Shown in pieces: positions 1 through 8,221 of a stretch of DNA of 64,000 nucleotides. Position numbers and translations under genes: made by a program. Every line of letters starts with the position of its first letter. The first letter of the stretch is position 1. A model generated the notes under the pieces. That model saw only the letters and a program-made list of their open reading frames with translations. It had not been told where the DNA came from and ran no database searches. The stretch is from Falsibacillus pallidus (lineage in GTDB: Bacteria > Bacillota > Bacilli > Bacillales > DSM-25281), in contig NZ_QQAY01000007.1 in NCBI RefSeq assembly GCF_003350505.1, forward strand, positions 1-64,000, given 5' to 3'.

Positions 1-60
1 AGCGAGGAGGCTTGCCAGTTCGTCCGCGGAAAGCGAGTGGATTCCCGCTCAATCGTTTAG
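1..60. repeat. possible remnant of a dispersed intergenic repeat
   Basis: This gene-free edge contains the string CCGCGGAAAGCGAG. A related string, CCGCCGCTCGGAAAGAGAG, lies in another gene-free stretch at about 5497-5515. The resemblance suggests remnants of one dispersed element. This is inference from two short matches, and no boundaries can be set. Confidence 0.3.
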
Positions 61-93
61 AAAAACCTGAAAAATGGTTAACTTGATGGCTAT

Positions 94-120
94 GGTGCCT
101 GTCACCGCCCGGTTTTTGTT
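94..120 (+). repeat. short palindromic repeat, GTGNCTGTCACC type, copy 1
   Basis: GGTGCCTGTCACC is followed by GCCCGGTTTTTGT. Closely related copies lie at 61884-61910 (opposite orientation) and 62065-62090. The dyad plus T-run looks like a small terminator-like stem on the plus strand, but no plus-strand gene ends here. Confidence 0.6.
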
Positions 121-137
121 GGGTTTTGTCTAAATGT

Positions 138-383
138 TTATTCTTTAAGGTTGTTTTTAGCCATGCGGATGAGTTCCTGCACCATGCTTCCACCGATGCG
201 GCCGCCGACTTTTCCGGCTTCTTCTGATGTCAATTTGCCGTTGTATCCTTTTTGCAGCGGGATGCCCTGCTCCCTTGCTGCTTCGAACCTTGCATCCGCC
301 GGGTCCGCTGCGCCGGTGACCCTCGCCTTCAATTGATCAAGGGCTGCCCGGGACTCCGGAACGAGAATTTTTCTTCTAGCCAT
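138..383 (-). CDS. alpha/beta-type small acid-soluble spore protein
   Basis: This is an 81-residue protein of the alpha/beta SASP family, which coats forespore DNA, protects it from UV and is degraded at germination. The conserved C-terminal region is present: KLTSEEAGKVGG followed by GSMVQELIRMA. The N-terminal part carries the expected basic stretch (ARRK) and an Ala/Glu-rich segment. The ATG is preceded by a strong AAAGGAGGT site eight bases upstream. A possible sigma-G promoter lies further upstream. The gene is monocistronic and points away from the neighbouring riboswitch operon. Confidence 0.93.
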   Translation of the reverse strand: MARRKILVPESRAALDQLKARVTGAADPADARFEAAREQGIPLQKGYNGKLTSEEAGKVGGRIGGSMVQELIRMAKNNLKE

Positions 384-406
384 CTGCCATTACCTCCTTT
401 GAGAAT

Positions 407-435
407 TAGATTGCCCAGAACGAAGGTAAAATTCA
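407..435 (-). promoter_or_regulatory. candidate sigma-G promoter of the SASP gene
   Basis: On the minus strand TGAATT (435-430) and CAATCTA (413-407) are separated by 16 bases. This resembles the forespore sigma-G pattern (GNATR and CATNNTA) and sits about 25 bases ahead of the SASP start codon. The match is imperfect. SASP genes are generally sigma-G dependent. Confidence 0.4.
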
Positions 436-473
436 ATTTTGAAAATTATTTATAATTTTAAATAAAAAGAATA

Positions 474-502
474 TTGACAATTTTACTGAGTATATTTAAT
501 AT
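474..502 (+). promoter_or_regulatory. sigma-A promoter of the SAM-riboswitch operon
   Basis: A perfect TTGACA (474-479) lies 17 bases from TAATAT (497-502). A transcript from here would begin near 508 and run into the SAM-I aptamer at 587. The 13-base alternating purine-pyrimidine tract at 548-560 (TGCGCGCGCGTGC) lies within the leader. Confidence 0.6.
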
Positions 503-586
503 TACTTTTATCGCATGTGAAAATAGTACGTTAATATCCATTCAGACTGCGCGCGCGTGCCGCAAATCTGAATCACAATTGAATAC

Positions 587-692
587 CTCTTATAAAGAGT
601 TGGCTGAGGGACTGGCCCGATGACGCCCGGCAACCTACCGCATTTTGCGGAAAGGTGCTAAATCCTGCAGGAGTAATCCTGGGAGATAAGAG
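587..692 (+). ncRNA. SAM-I (S-box) riboswitch aptamer
   Basis: The closing stem P1 is CTCTTAT (587-593) with ATAAGAG (686-692). The invariant S-box core GATGACGCCCGGCAACC (619-635) and the GGTGCTAAATCCTG segment (654-667) are both present, as is the GGGAGATAAGAG 3' side. In this family, bound S-adenosylmethionine stabilises P1 and lets the downstream terminator form, so the genes are on when SAM is low. The terminator follows at 712-747 and the ABC importer operon after that. Confidence 0.96.
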
Positions 693-711
693 AAGGTGAT
701 GTCATAATCAG

Positions 712-747
712 AAGCCTCTTTTCCTAGGGAAAAGAGGCTTTTTTTCG
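712..747 (+). terminator. riboswitch-controlled intrinsic terminator
   Basis: AAGCCTCTTTTCC and GGGAAAAGAGGCTT form a long stem with a two-base loop, followed by seven T. This is the expression platform of the SAM-I riboswitch. Confidence 0.93.
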
Positions 748-831
748 TTCAGAATGCCGGCTCTGGACGAAGGGAGCATGACCAATCCAAAAACAAAAAT
801 ACAAAAATATGAAATTTAGGGGAGAAGAAAA

Positions 832-1914
832 TTGAAAAAGAGACTCGTGTCATTGTTCTTAATCGTTGTGGTATTAGTCGGGATTCTGGCGGCTTGCCAG
901 CCAAGTGCAGAAACAGGCGGCGAATCCGGTTCCGTTGATGCAAAAGTGAAGAAGGATAATCCATTGGCTAATAAAAAAATTGCCCTGATTATGCAGTTGA
1001 ACCTCGGCACATTTTCTGCTCAATACATAGCAGGTGTGAAGGAGCAGGTTGAAAAGTTCGGGGGAAAAGTCACTGTTTTCACATCAGATGGGGATTTGGC
1101 AAAAATGGCTTCCAACCTGGATGCTGCGGTAAACCAAGGCTTTGATGGGATTTTAATCGACCACGGTACAAGTGAAGCATTGTCTGAAGGCGTAAAAAAA
1201 GCAGCGTCAAGCAAGATTCCCGTTGTTGTGTTTGATGCCGACATTCAAGAAGACGGTGTAACGGTCCTGGAACAGGGAGATCAGCAAATGGCGGAGAAGA
1301 CGCTGAACGCACTGTCTGATGACATTGGCGGAAAAGGGAAAATCGTTAAGATCTGGGTCGCAGGTTTCGCCCCGATGGAAAGACGTCAAGCTGCCTACAA
1401 GCAGTTCATGCAGGATCATCCTGGAATTGAAGAAGTTGCTGCTTTCGGATCCGCCACACAAAATACTGCTCTCGATACTCAATCTCAAATGGAAGCGATC
1501 TTGAAGCAATATCCGAATAAAGGGGACATCACGGCCGTATGGGCAGCTTGGGATGAATTCGCAAAAGGCGCTGCGAGAGCGATTCAGGAAGCCGGAAGGA
1601 ATGAAATCAAGGTTTACGGGATCGATATGAGCGATGAAGATCTTCAGCTTATCCAGGATAAAAATAGCCCTTGGATCGCATCCGCTGCCGTCGATCCGAA
1701 AGATATCGGCAGAATCCAAGTCCGCTATTTGTACCAAAAACTACAAGGGGATCAAACCGATGCCAAAGTCGTCCTTAATCCCGTATTCGTTAAGAGAGAT
1801 CAGCTTCCGGAGCAGTCCGTTACGACCGATCAGCTGTCACAATACGTTGACGGATGGGGTGCAAGCGATCAAGGATATACCGATTATCTGAAAGATTTAG
1901 AGAGCGGCAAATAA
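832..1914 (+). CDS. sugar-type ABC transporter substrate-binding lipoprotein (S-box regulated)
   Basis: This 360-residue lipoprotein belongs to the periplasmic-binding-protein family of RbsB. It starts at TTG after a GGGGAGAAG ribosome site. A signal peptide ends in a lipobox (LAAC, Cys near residue 22). The mature protein should be anchored outside the membrane, bind a small sugar-like ligand, and deliver it to the ATPase and permease encoded next. The upstream SAM-I riboswitch ties it to sulfur and methionine economy. Published comparative genomics of Gram-positive methionine regulons proposed S-box-regulated importers of this type (MtnABC) as methylthioribose transporters. That substrate is my inference here, since the ligand cannot be read from sequence. 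Confidence 0.88.
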   Translation: MKKRLVSLFLIVVVLVGILAACQPSAETGGESGSVDAKVKKDNPLANKKIALIMQLNLGTFSAQYIAGVKEQVEKFGGKVTVFTSDGDLAKMASNLDAAVNQGFDGILIDHGTSEALSEGVKKAASSKIPVVVFDADIQEDGVTVLEQGDQQMAEKTLNALSDDIGGKGKIVKIWVAGFAPMERRQAAYKQFMQDHPGIEEVAAFGSATQNTALDTQSQMEAILKQYPNKGDITAVWAAWDEFAKGAARAIQEAGRNEIKVYGIDMSDEDLQLIQDKNSPWIASAAVDPKDIGRIQVRYLYQKLQGDQTDAKVVLNPVFVKRDQLPEQSVTTDQLSQYVDGWGASDQGYTDYLKDLESGK

Positions 1915-1950
1915 AAAAACAGGCGAAGAACCGGAAAGGAGGAGGCAGCA

Positions 1951-3483
1951 ATGGCTTTGTTGACCATGAAGAATATCCATAAAACATTTGGAGGCAATCA
2001 GGCGTTAAAGGGCGCGCATTTTGAATTGCTCGAAGGGGAAGTGCATGCACTCCTCGGGGCGAATGGAGCTGGAAAAAGCACCTTGATGAAAATCATTGCA
2101 GGCGTCCATCAGCCGGATGAAGGGGAAATTGAGATTTCCGGAAGCAAGAGGACACTCCCTTCTCCGAGAGAATCACTGCAATCCGGCATCCATTGCGTCT
2201 ATCAGGAAGTGGATACAGCCATCGTACCAGAGCTGACTGTGCTCGATAATTTAATGCTGAACGAAATCGCCTCAGCTAAAAAATGGTTCCTTCCCAAAAA
2301 GGAATTGAAGCGCATTGCCAAAAAAGCGCTCGATCAGCTGAATTGCAGCCATATTTCATTGGAAAACGAGGCGAAAACACTCACGCTTGCCGAAAAGCAG
2401 CTATTGCTCATCGCAAGAGCCATCATCCAGGATGCTTCCATTTTGATCCTGGATGAACCTACTGCCCCATTAAGCTTGGAAGAAACGAAGCATCTTTTCC
2501 AAGTCATCAAGCTTTTGAAAAAGCAGGGAGTCGGCTGCATTTTTATTTCCCACAGGCTGCCTGAGGTTTTTGAAATAACCGATCGGCTGACGGTCATGCG
2601 GGACGGCAGGACGGTCTCAACCTCACTCACCTCCCAAACTGAGATGAAAGAGGTCGTAAAAGAAATGCTCGGCAAAAAACTTCAGGAACTGGCTCCGAAG
2701 ACAACCAGAAAAACAGGAGAAGCCATCCTTGAAGCGAGTCATATCAGCGACGGGAAAATCGTCAGGGACGTCTCTTTCTCCCTGAAAAAAGGGGAAGTCA
2801 TCGGAATAGCCGGACTCGTTGGCGCCGGAAAAACCGAGTTGTCCAAACTGTTGGCCGGTGCTTCTAAATTGAAAAACGGGAACATTTCCGTTCATGGAAA
2901 AAACGTTGTTTTCCACAATCCGGCTGATGCTATCGATTCAAACATTGTTTATATTCCTGAAGAGCGAAGAAGAGAAGGGCTGTTCATGGCGGAATCGATT
3001 ACGAAAAATCTTACATTTCCTCACTTGAAAAATTTCACTTCTAATGGATTTTTGCGAAAAAAGAGGGAACGCGTCTTTTCAAAACAGATCATTGCCGACC
3101 TTGGTATAAAGGCAGTCGATGAGGATGTGGAAGTGAACTATCTAAGCGGGGGAAATCAGCAAAAGGTTGTCATTGGGAAATGGCTGACGCAAGAGGCTGA
3201 AATCATGATTTTCGATGAACCGACAAAGGGAGTGGATGTCGGAGCGAAACAAGAAATCTATCAGCTGATCGACAAGCTTGCCGTTGAAGGAAATGGAATC
3301 ATTTACTGTTCCTGCGAAATGAGCGAGCTGCTTGCAGTAGCCGACAGGATCCTCGTCATGGTGGACGGCAGGGTTGTCAAAGAACTGCAAAGCGACTATA
3401 CGACAGAAGAACAGCTGCTCCTTTATGCGAGTGGAGGAAAGGAAGAGCATCATGAAAGAAAAGTACATTTCGTATCTGTTTAA
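1951..3483 (+). CDS. sugar-type ABC transporter ATP-binding protein, two fused ATPase domains
   Basis: This 510-residue RbsA/MglA-type protein has two tandem ABC domains. Domain 1 has Walker A GANGAGKST and Walker B ILILDEPT. Domain 2 has Walker A GLVGAGKT, signature LSGGNQQ and Walker B IMIFDEPT. As usual for this family the first signature is degenerate (LTLAEKQ). It would energise uptake of the ligand captured by the upstream lipoprotein. The ATG at 1951 follows GGAAAGGAGGAGG. Its 3' end overlaps the permease gene by 32 bases, which suggests translational coupling. Confidence 0.93.
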   Translation: MALLTMKNIHKTFGGNQALKGAHFELLEGEVHALLGANGAGKSTLMKIIAGVHQPDEGEIEISGSKRTLPSPRESLQSGIHCVYQEVDTAIVPELTVLDNLMLNEIASAKKWFLPKKELKRIAKKALDQLNCSHISLENEAKTLTLAEKQLLLIARAIIQDASILILDEPTAPLSLEETKHLFQVIKLLKKQGVGCIFISHRLPEVFEITDRLTVMRDGRTVSTSLTSQTEMKEVVKEMLGKKLQELAPKTTRKTGEAILEASHISDGKIVRDVSFSLKKGEVIGIAGLVGAGKTELSKLLAGASKLKNGNISVHGKNVVFHNPADAIDSNIVYIPEERRREGLFMAESITKNLTFPHLKNFTSNGFLRKKRERVFSKQIIADLGIKAVDEDVEVNYLSGGNQQKVVIGKWLTQEAEIMIFDEPTKGVDVGAKQEIYQLIDKLAVEGNGIIYCSCEMSELLAVADRILVMVDGRVVKELQSDYTTEEQLLLYASGGKEEHHERKVHFVSV

Positions 3484-4432
3484 ATACGGGGCAGCTGCAC
3501 TGATGGCTGCCGTCCTCATCTATTTCAGCCTGGTGAACAGCCACTTTCTTACATATGGCAACCTAACCGATATATTGCGCTCCATTTCGATTGTCACCCT
3601 GCTGGCACTAGGCGTCACATTTACCCTGATTGTCAATGGGTTCGACTTATCCGTCGGCTCAACCATGTCGCTGTCGACGGTTATTACTGCTTCACTGATG
3701 GTATGGTACGAACTCCCGATTTGGGCAGTCATCTTGCTTCCAATCGTTGTCGGTGCGGCAGTTGGTCTGTTTAATTCGCTGTTAATTGTGAAGCTGAAAA
3801 TTCCGGATCTTCTGGCTACGCTGGGCACGATGTACGTCGTTGCTGGGCTGCACCGAACCTATACGGAGGGCTATTCGATTTATAACCATATGCCATTGAT
3901 CAGAGGAGGCAATGCACCGGGTTCCTTTTATACCTCCTTTTTATGGCTCGGACAGGGAAAATGGCTTGGCATCCCGGCCCCGGTCATTATCATGTTTGTG
4001 TTTGTCGCATTGGTGTACATCATCTTGGAACATACGAAATGGGGAAGGATTCTTTACATGACAGGCGGCAATGAAGAAGCGGCACATCTTTCAGGGGTGA
4101 GGGTCAAGAAAGTGAAGCTGATTGCCTATGTCGTCTCGGGGATTTTTGCTTCCTTGGCAGGGATCCTTTTCACGGCGCGAGTGGGGTCAGGCCAGATCGA
4201 CGCAGGTTCGCCGCTGTTAATGGAGGCGGTTGCTGCCGTTTTCGTAGGCTTCTCCTTTTTAGGTGCAGGAAAGCCGAATGTCATCGGGACGTTTTTCGGC
4301 GCAGCGCTGATAGGGGTGCTATTGAACGGACTTACCATGCTCAATCTTCCTTATTATGCGTTTGAAATCGTCAAAGGCTCGGTTCTACTGCTGGCACTCG
4401 CCGTCACGTATGTTTATGGGAAGCGGAAATAG
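3452..4432 (+). CDS. sugar-type ABC transporter permease (RbsC family)
   Basis: This 326-residue, very hydrophobic protein of the branched-chain/ribose permease family has about eight to ten membrane segments. It carries the family pattern GFDLSVGS near residue 60 and the EAA-like VFVGFSFLGAGKPNVIGT region near the C terminus. I chose the ATG at 3452 because GGAGGAAAGGAAG lies just upstream and the product begins MKEKYISYLFKYG. An in-frame extension to 3374 lies wholly inside the ATPase gene. It completes the binding protein-ATPase-permease set. A terminator follows at 4446. Confidence 0.92.
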   Translation: MKEKYISYLFKYGAAALMAAVLIYFSLVNSHFLTYGNLTDILRSISIVTLLALGVTFTLIVNGFDLSVGSTMSLSTVITASLMVWYELPIWAVILLPIVVGAAVGLFNSLLIVKLKIPDLLATLGTMYVVAGLHRTYTEGYSIYNHMPLIRGGNAPGSFYTSFLWLGQGKWLGIPAPVIIMFVFVALVYIILEHTKWGRILYMTGGNEEAAHLSGVRVKKVKLIAYVVSGIFASLAGILFTARVGSGQIDAGSPLLMEAVAAVFVGFSFLGAGKPNVIGTFFGAALIGVLLNGLTMLNLPYYAFEIVKGSVLLLALAVTYVYGKRK

Positions 4433-4445
4433 ATTAGATGAGCCG

Positions 4446-4472
4446 AAAAGCTTGGGATTTTCCAAGCTTTTT
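4446..4472. terminator. intrinsic terminator after the ABC importer
   Basis: AAAAGCTTGG and CCAAGCTTTT form a ten-base-pair stem with a short loop, followed by T residues. With A on the left and T on the right it may work both ways, also ending the minus-strand RsgA fragment. Confidence 0.75.
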
Positions 4473-4496
4473 GACTTGTAGGGCACCTTTAAAGCC

Positions 4497-4775
4497 CTAT
4501 CTTTGGAATAGTTTTCTTTGTTTCATATAATCGATTGCTTTCGTTTTGTTTTTTTGTTGAGATACATACTCTGCTTCGTTCTTATCCCTATAAAAATGGT
4601 TAAATCTTTCTTCTGAGAGAAGGCCATTATTTATTGCTTTTTGAACTTCACATCCTGGTTCGGATAAGTGAGTGCAATTGGAGAATTTACAGGTTTTTGA
4701 AATTTCCAATATATCCTCATATCCGAAGTCTATCCCTTTTTCGGAATCTGTTAATTCTGCTTCTTTTTTACTCAA
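4497..4775 (-). pseudogene. C-terminal zinc domain of RsgA (ribosome small-subunit GTPase A), GTPase part missing
   Basis: This 92-residue reading frame matches only the end of RsgA/YjeQ, a GTPase that acts in 30S maturation. The zinc motif CKFSNCTHLSEPGC (C-x4-C-x-H-x5-C) is intact, and so are the preceding GIDFGYEDILEI and following ERFNHFYR segments. The OB-fold and circularly permuted GTPase domains are absent: no coding remnant is visible between this start and ywjG. It opens with TTG after a plausible AAGGAAGTGG site, so a free-standing peptide could still be made. The simplest reading is a 5'-truncated paralogue. A stand-alone zinc protein is the alternative. Confidence 0.75.
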
Positions 4776-4875
4776 ATTTCCACTTCCTTACTTTTACTAT
4801 TTGAAGAAACACATTTAACTATATTTTACCAGAATATAGAGAAGATTTTTGAAATTTATGCCAACTATTATACGT

Positions 4876-4910
4876 AAAAAGCCAGCCGAGTAAGAATTGG
4901 CTGGCTTTTT
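4876..4910. terminator. bidirectional terminator downstream of ywjG
   Basis: AAAAAGCCAGCC pairs with GGCTGGCTTTTT around an 11-base loop. It is A-rich on one side and T-rich on the other, and lies just beyond the minus-strand ywjG stop. Confidence 0.85.
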
Positions 4911-4930
4911 GCTTGTATTAAAATATAGAA

Positions 4931-5455
4931 TTACTCATATTCTTCAAGTATTTCTTCAATAGTAAACTTTAACCCAAAGTAAAGGTAAAGAGCAGCCATG
5001 CTAGTCGGCATGCCTACACGCTCACCGTCTTCCCCTGGAAGGAGACCCTTTAATACTTTTGTATCCAAATGAGCATCTGCCAGGGAAACGAGATCCTCTT
5101 TTCCAGGGTCTTTGACTGCCCCGGAAATGGCTGCAAAAGGAAGACCTTTTTCCACTAAACGCTTCGCAAGCCCAACAGCTTCCTCATCCGTAGAAAAACG
5201 GCTTACAATAAGCACTCGGTCAGCATCCGTCAGCTTGGTTTCATCCATTAAAAGAGCGGAATGGGCCAAAGGCTCTGCTCCATGGATTGCTTCCATCTCC
5301 ACAGCACCCATCTCCTTGAATCCTTTAATATAAATTTTTCCCTCGCCAACGGCTGCCTGCGCCAAAAGCCGCGCTTCATCCTCAATGGACAATTCCTCTT
5401 TATCAAAAAGCCGATTAAACAAACCGGCCAATTGCGTCGTAAACATCTTTAACAT
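4931..5455 (-). CDS. ywjG: YwjG family protein (DUF2529, SIS-like fold)
   Basis: This 174-residue protein resembles B. subtilis YwjG (DUF2529), a family of unknown function with a sugar-isomerase-like fold. An alternating beta/alpha pattern is visible, with GEGKIYIKGFKEMGAVEMEA and later ADRVLIVSRFSTDEEA, as expected for a phosphosugar-binding Rossmann-like domain. The ATG is preceded by AAAAAGGAGT. In B. subtilis the gene stands between pyrG and spo0F. Here it is divergent from spo0F, with an importer operon where pyrG would be expected. No function should be assumed. Confidence 0.85.
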   Translation of the reverse strand: MLKMFTTQLAGLFNRLFDKEELSIEDEARLLAQAAVGEGKIYIKGFKEMGAVEMEAIHGAEPLAHSALLMDETKLTDADRVLIVSRFSTDEEAVGLAKRLVEKGLPFAAISGAVKDPGKEDLVSLADAHLDTKVLKGLLPGEDGERVGMPTSMAALYLYFGLKFTIEEILEEYE

Positions 5456-5766
5456 GACTCAAACTCCTTTTTCAATCTCAGAAAGTCCACGTCCTCCGCC
5501 GCTCGGAAAGAGAGCAGCCTTCAGCGGAAATCAACATGAACAACTCTCTGAGAGTATTCCTTTTTTGAATTATTATCTTTTCATTATAAGATGAATTATA
5601 TAGTGAAGCAAAAGATGCGGCAGTTTTTGTCAAAATTCGTCGGTCATTGCAAGGAGGAAAATTATCAATATCCATCGAAATATAAGAAGGATGAATGTAA
5701 AATATAATCAGCAGAACTTTCTAAGGGTAAAAATTACTATAGAATAAGAAAAAAGAGGGGGATGAC
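5456..5766. promoter_or_regulatory. ywjG-spo0F divergent control region
   Basis: This is a gene-free gap of about 310 bases. A repeat-like string (CCGCCGCTCGGAAAGAGAG, followed by CAGCGGAAATCAACA) occupies roughly 5490-5535. TTGTCAAAATTCGTCG (about 5627-5642) resembles paired Spo0A boxes (TGTCGAA), each arm with mismatches. AGGAAAAT (5655-5662) and CGAAATAT (5676-5683) are 13 bases apart and could be a sigma-H promoter. Sigma-H and Spo0A control of spo0F is known in B. subtilis. The exact elements here are tentative. Confidence 0.4.
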
Positions 5767-6138
5767 ATGAAAGAAAAAATCTTAATCGTAGACGACCAGT
5801 TTGGCATCCGAATACTACTGAATGAAGTGCTTCAAAAGGAAGGCTATCAGACTTTCCAGGCAGCAAACGGCGTTCAGGCGCTCGATATTGTGACAAAGCA
5901 CTCGCCTGATCTTGTTCTATTGGATATGAAAATTCCTGGAATGGATGGAATCGAAATACTAAAAAGAATGAAAGTGATCGACCAGGATATCCGGGTGATC
6001 ATCATGACTGCCTACGGAGAATTGGATATGATCCAGGAAGCAAAGGATCTGGGAGCACTTACCCACTTTGCCAAACCATTTGATATCGATGACATTCGTA
6101 CTGCTGTCAGAACACACCTTCCGTTGAAATCAAATTAA
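5767..6138 (+). CDS. spo0F: sporulation phosphorelay response regulator Spo0F
   Basis: This 123-residue single receiver domain has no output domain. It passes phosphate from the sporulation kinases to Spo0B. The acidic pair DD (residues 9-10), the phospho-acceptor Asp53 in [11 protein letters not shown], the Thr of IIMTAYG and the Lys of FAKPFD are all in place. RBS GAGGGGG lies before the ATG. The order ywjG, spo0F, fbaA is that of B. subtilis. Confidence 0.97.
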   Translation: MKEKILIVDDQFGIRILLNEVLQKEGYQTFQAANGVQALDIVTKHSPDLVLLDMKIPGMDGIEILKRMKVIDQDIRVIIMTAYGELDMIQEAKDLGALTHFAKPFDIDDIRTAVRTHLPLKSN

Positions 6139-6412
6139 CCACATATAGAAGAAAATGCGAAAAAAATCGCGGAATCCTTGTAACCGTTTGCTATTCAGCA
6201 GTGGCGCAGATTCCATTAACAGTCAGAATATAGGGAATAATTCTTCTTTTTGTATTAGGGCTTGTTCATTGGTAAAAAGGGTGTGAATTTGGTATCATAC
6301 TAAAAGATATTTACCCGAGTCTATCACCTTGATCACCAATGTACAGGCTTGTATGTCGATGATGATTAAGGCGTTAATGGACATCACCTAGTACATGAAG
6401 GAGGAAACAATC

Positions 6413-7270
6413 ATGCCATTAGTTTCTATGACAGAAATGCTTAACAAAGGAAAAGACAACGGTTATGCAGTAGGACAATTCAACTTGAATAACCTTGAGT
6501 TCACTCAAGCTATCCTGCAAGCTGCACAAGAAGAAAAATCTCCAGTAATCCTTGGGGTTTCTGAAGGTGCTGCACGCTACATGGGCGGTTTCAAAACTGT
6601 TGTAAAAATGGTTGAAGGTTTAATGGAAGACTATAAAATCACGGTGCCAGTGGCTATTCACTTAGACCATGGTTCCAGCTATGATAAATGTAAAGAAGCA
6701 ATCGATGCAGGATTCACTTCTGTAATGATCGATGCATCCCACCACCCATTCGAAGAGAACATCGAAACAACTTCTAAAGTTGTTGAGTATGCACACTCTA
6801 AAGGTGTTTCTGTAGAAGCAGAACTTGGAACTGTCGGCGGACAGGAAGACGATGTTGTTGCTGACGGCGTCATCTATGCAGATCCAAAAGAATGTGAAGA
6901 GCTTGTGAAGCGTACAGGCATCGACTGCCTAGCTCCAGCATTGGGCTCTGTACATGGACCTTACAAAGGTGAACCAAACCTAGGGTTCAAAGAAATGGAA
7001 GAAATCTTGAAAGCAACTGGTCTTCCTTTAGTTCTTCACGGAGGAACTGGAATCCCGACAAAAGACATCAAGAAAGCTCTTTCTCTAGGTACAGCAAAAA
7101 TCAACGTAAACACTGAAAACCAAATTGCATCTGCTAAGAAAGTACGCGAAGTGCTTGCTGCAGATACAGAAGTATACGATCCACGCAAATATTTGGGACC
7201 AGCTCGCGAAGCTATCAAAGAAACTGTTATTGGTAAAATGCGCGAATTCGGTTCTTCAGGTCAAGCTTAA
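6413..7270 (+). CDS. fbaA: class II fructose-1,6-bisphosphate aldolase
   Basis: This 285-residue enzyme cleaves fructose-1,6-bisphosphate to DHAP and glyceraldehyde-3-phosphate in glycolysis, and condenses them in gluconeogenesis. Zinc-binding histidines are visible in [20 protein letters not shown] and LVLHGGTG. The ATG at 6413 is chosen because GAAGGAGGAAACA lies directly upstream and the start ([10 protein letters not shown]) matches the usual length. An in-frame ATG at 6395 lies before that ribosome site. Codon use is that of a highly expressed gene. The hairpin at 7305 follows. Confidence 0.97.
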   Translation: MPLVSMTEMLNKGKDNGYAVGQFNLNNLEFTQAILQAAQEEKSPVILGVSEGAARYMGGFKTVVKMVEGLMEDYKITVPVAIHLDHGSSYDKCKEAIDAGFTSVMIDASHHPFEENIETTSKVVEYAHSKGVSVEAELGTVGGQEDDVVADGVIYADPKECEELVKRTGIDCLAPALGSVHGPYKGEPNLGFKEMEEILKATGLPLVLHGGTGIPTKDIKKALSLGTAKINVNTENQIASAKKVREVLAADTEVYDPRKYLGPAREAIKETVIGKMREFGSSGQA

Positions 7271-7304
7271 TCAGCCTATAAATTGTATTTCATATACATG
7301 AATA

Positions 7305-7332
7305 GAAACCGCCTTTTTGCGAAGGCGGTTTC
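7305..7332 (+). terminator. hairpin between fbaA and tal
   Basis: AAACCGCCTT and AAGGCGGTTT form a perfect ten-base-pair stem with a short loop. The T-run afterwards is weak, so it may be a partial terminator or an mRNA stabiliser. Confidence 0.65.
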
Positions 7333-7404
7333 CGTTCATTTTATAAAAGACAGCATAATTGCGCTGTAAATTTATTGAATATTTCGTCAAGGGGAGAGGG
7401 AATC

Positions 7405-8052
7405 ATGAAATTTTTTATTGATACAGCTAATATGGATGAAATCAAAGAAGCCTATGAACTAGGTGTGCTTTCCGGGGTAACTACAAACCCTTCACTAGTA
7501 GCAAAAGAAAAGAATGTTTCTTTTCATGACCGATTAAAAGAAATCGCTTCCTTAGGATTTGAATCCGTCAGCGGGGAAGTCATTTCCACTGAAGCGGAAG
7601 GGATGATCAAAGAAGGACGTGAATTGGCAGCGCTTGCTCCGTCCATCACCGTGAAAGTGCCAATGACGCCGGATGGCTTGAAAGCAGTGAATGTATTCAG
7701 CAAAGAAGGCATTAAAACGAATGTCACACTTGTGTTCAGCGCAAACCAGGCGCTTTTGGCTGCAAGAGCGGGCGCAAGCTACGTTTCACCTTTCCTCGGA
7801 CGCTTGGATGACATCGGGCATGACGGTCTTGAGCTGATCTCCAAAATCGCAGATGTTTTTGCCATCCACGGATTGGAAACAGAAATCATTGCAGCATCGA
7901 TCCGCCACCCGCAGCATGTAACGGAATCTGCCCTTCGCGGTGCCGATATTGCAACCATTCCATATAAAGTCCTTATGCAGCTGTTCAATCATCCACTAAC
8001 GGATAAAGGAATAGAAGCATTTCTGAGCGATTGGAATAATCGCCAGGCTTAA
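7405..8052 (+). CDS. tal: transaldolase, small fructose-6-phosphate-aldolase-like subfamily
   Basis: This 215-residue TIM-barrel protein is of the small transaldolase family (B. subtilis YwjH). It begins [14 protein letters not shown] and has the TTNPSLV signature. Schiff-base Lys84 sits in [10 protein letters not shown]. Glu58 in SGEVIS occupies the position where transaldolases have Glu and fructose-6-phosphate aldolases have Gln, which favours transaldolase (pentose phosphate pathway). ATG 7405 follows GGGGAGAGGG. It neighbours fbaA and glpX, genes for the same sugar phosphates. Confidence 0.93.
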   Translation: MKFFIDTANMDEIKEAYELGVLSGVTTNPSLVAKEKNVSFHDRLKEIASLGFESVSGEVISTEAEGMIKEGRELAALAPSITVKVPMTPDGLKAVNVFSKEGIKTNVTLVFSANQALLAARAGASYVSPFLGRLDDIGHDGLELISKIADVFAIHGLETEIIAASIRHPQHVTESALRGADIATIPYKVLMQLFNHPLTDKGIEAFLSDWNNRQA

Positions 8053-8221
8053 AAATTTCCAATTGACAGGAAAAAGGTAGGATTTTTTCGAAAAAATGAT
8101 TAATTGTATACATGAAAAGGAAAAAGTTGTTTAAACTAAGGAAAAGTAAAATACCGGACTCTATCTTTTGTTCATGGAAAACTATTCCATAAAAAGAGTG
8201 CGTTTTGGAAGGGAGCTAACA

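Noticed and set aside
548-560. Alternating purine-pyrimidine tract TGCGCGCGCGTGC as a Z-DNA or extra array unit
   Set aside because: It is a single short tract with no 21-base partner. It may only be part of the riboswitch leader.
3374-3451. Earlier start for the ABC permease
   Set aside because: The extension lies entirely within the ATPase gene and is hydrophilic. The ribosome site is before 3452.
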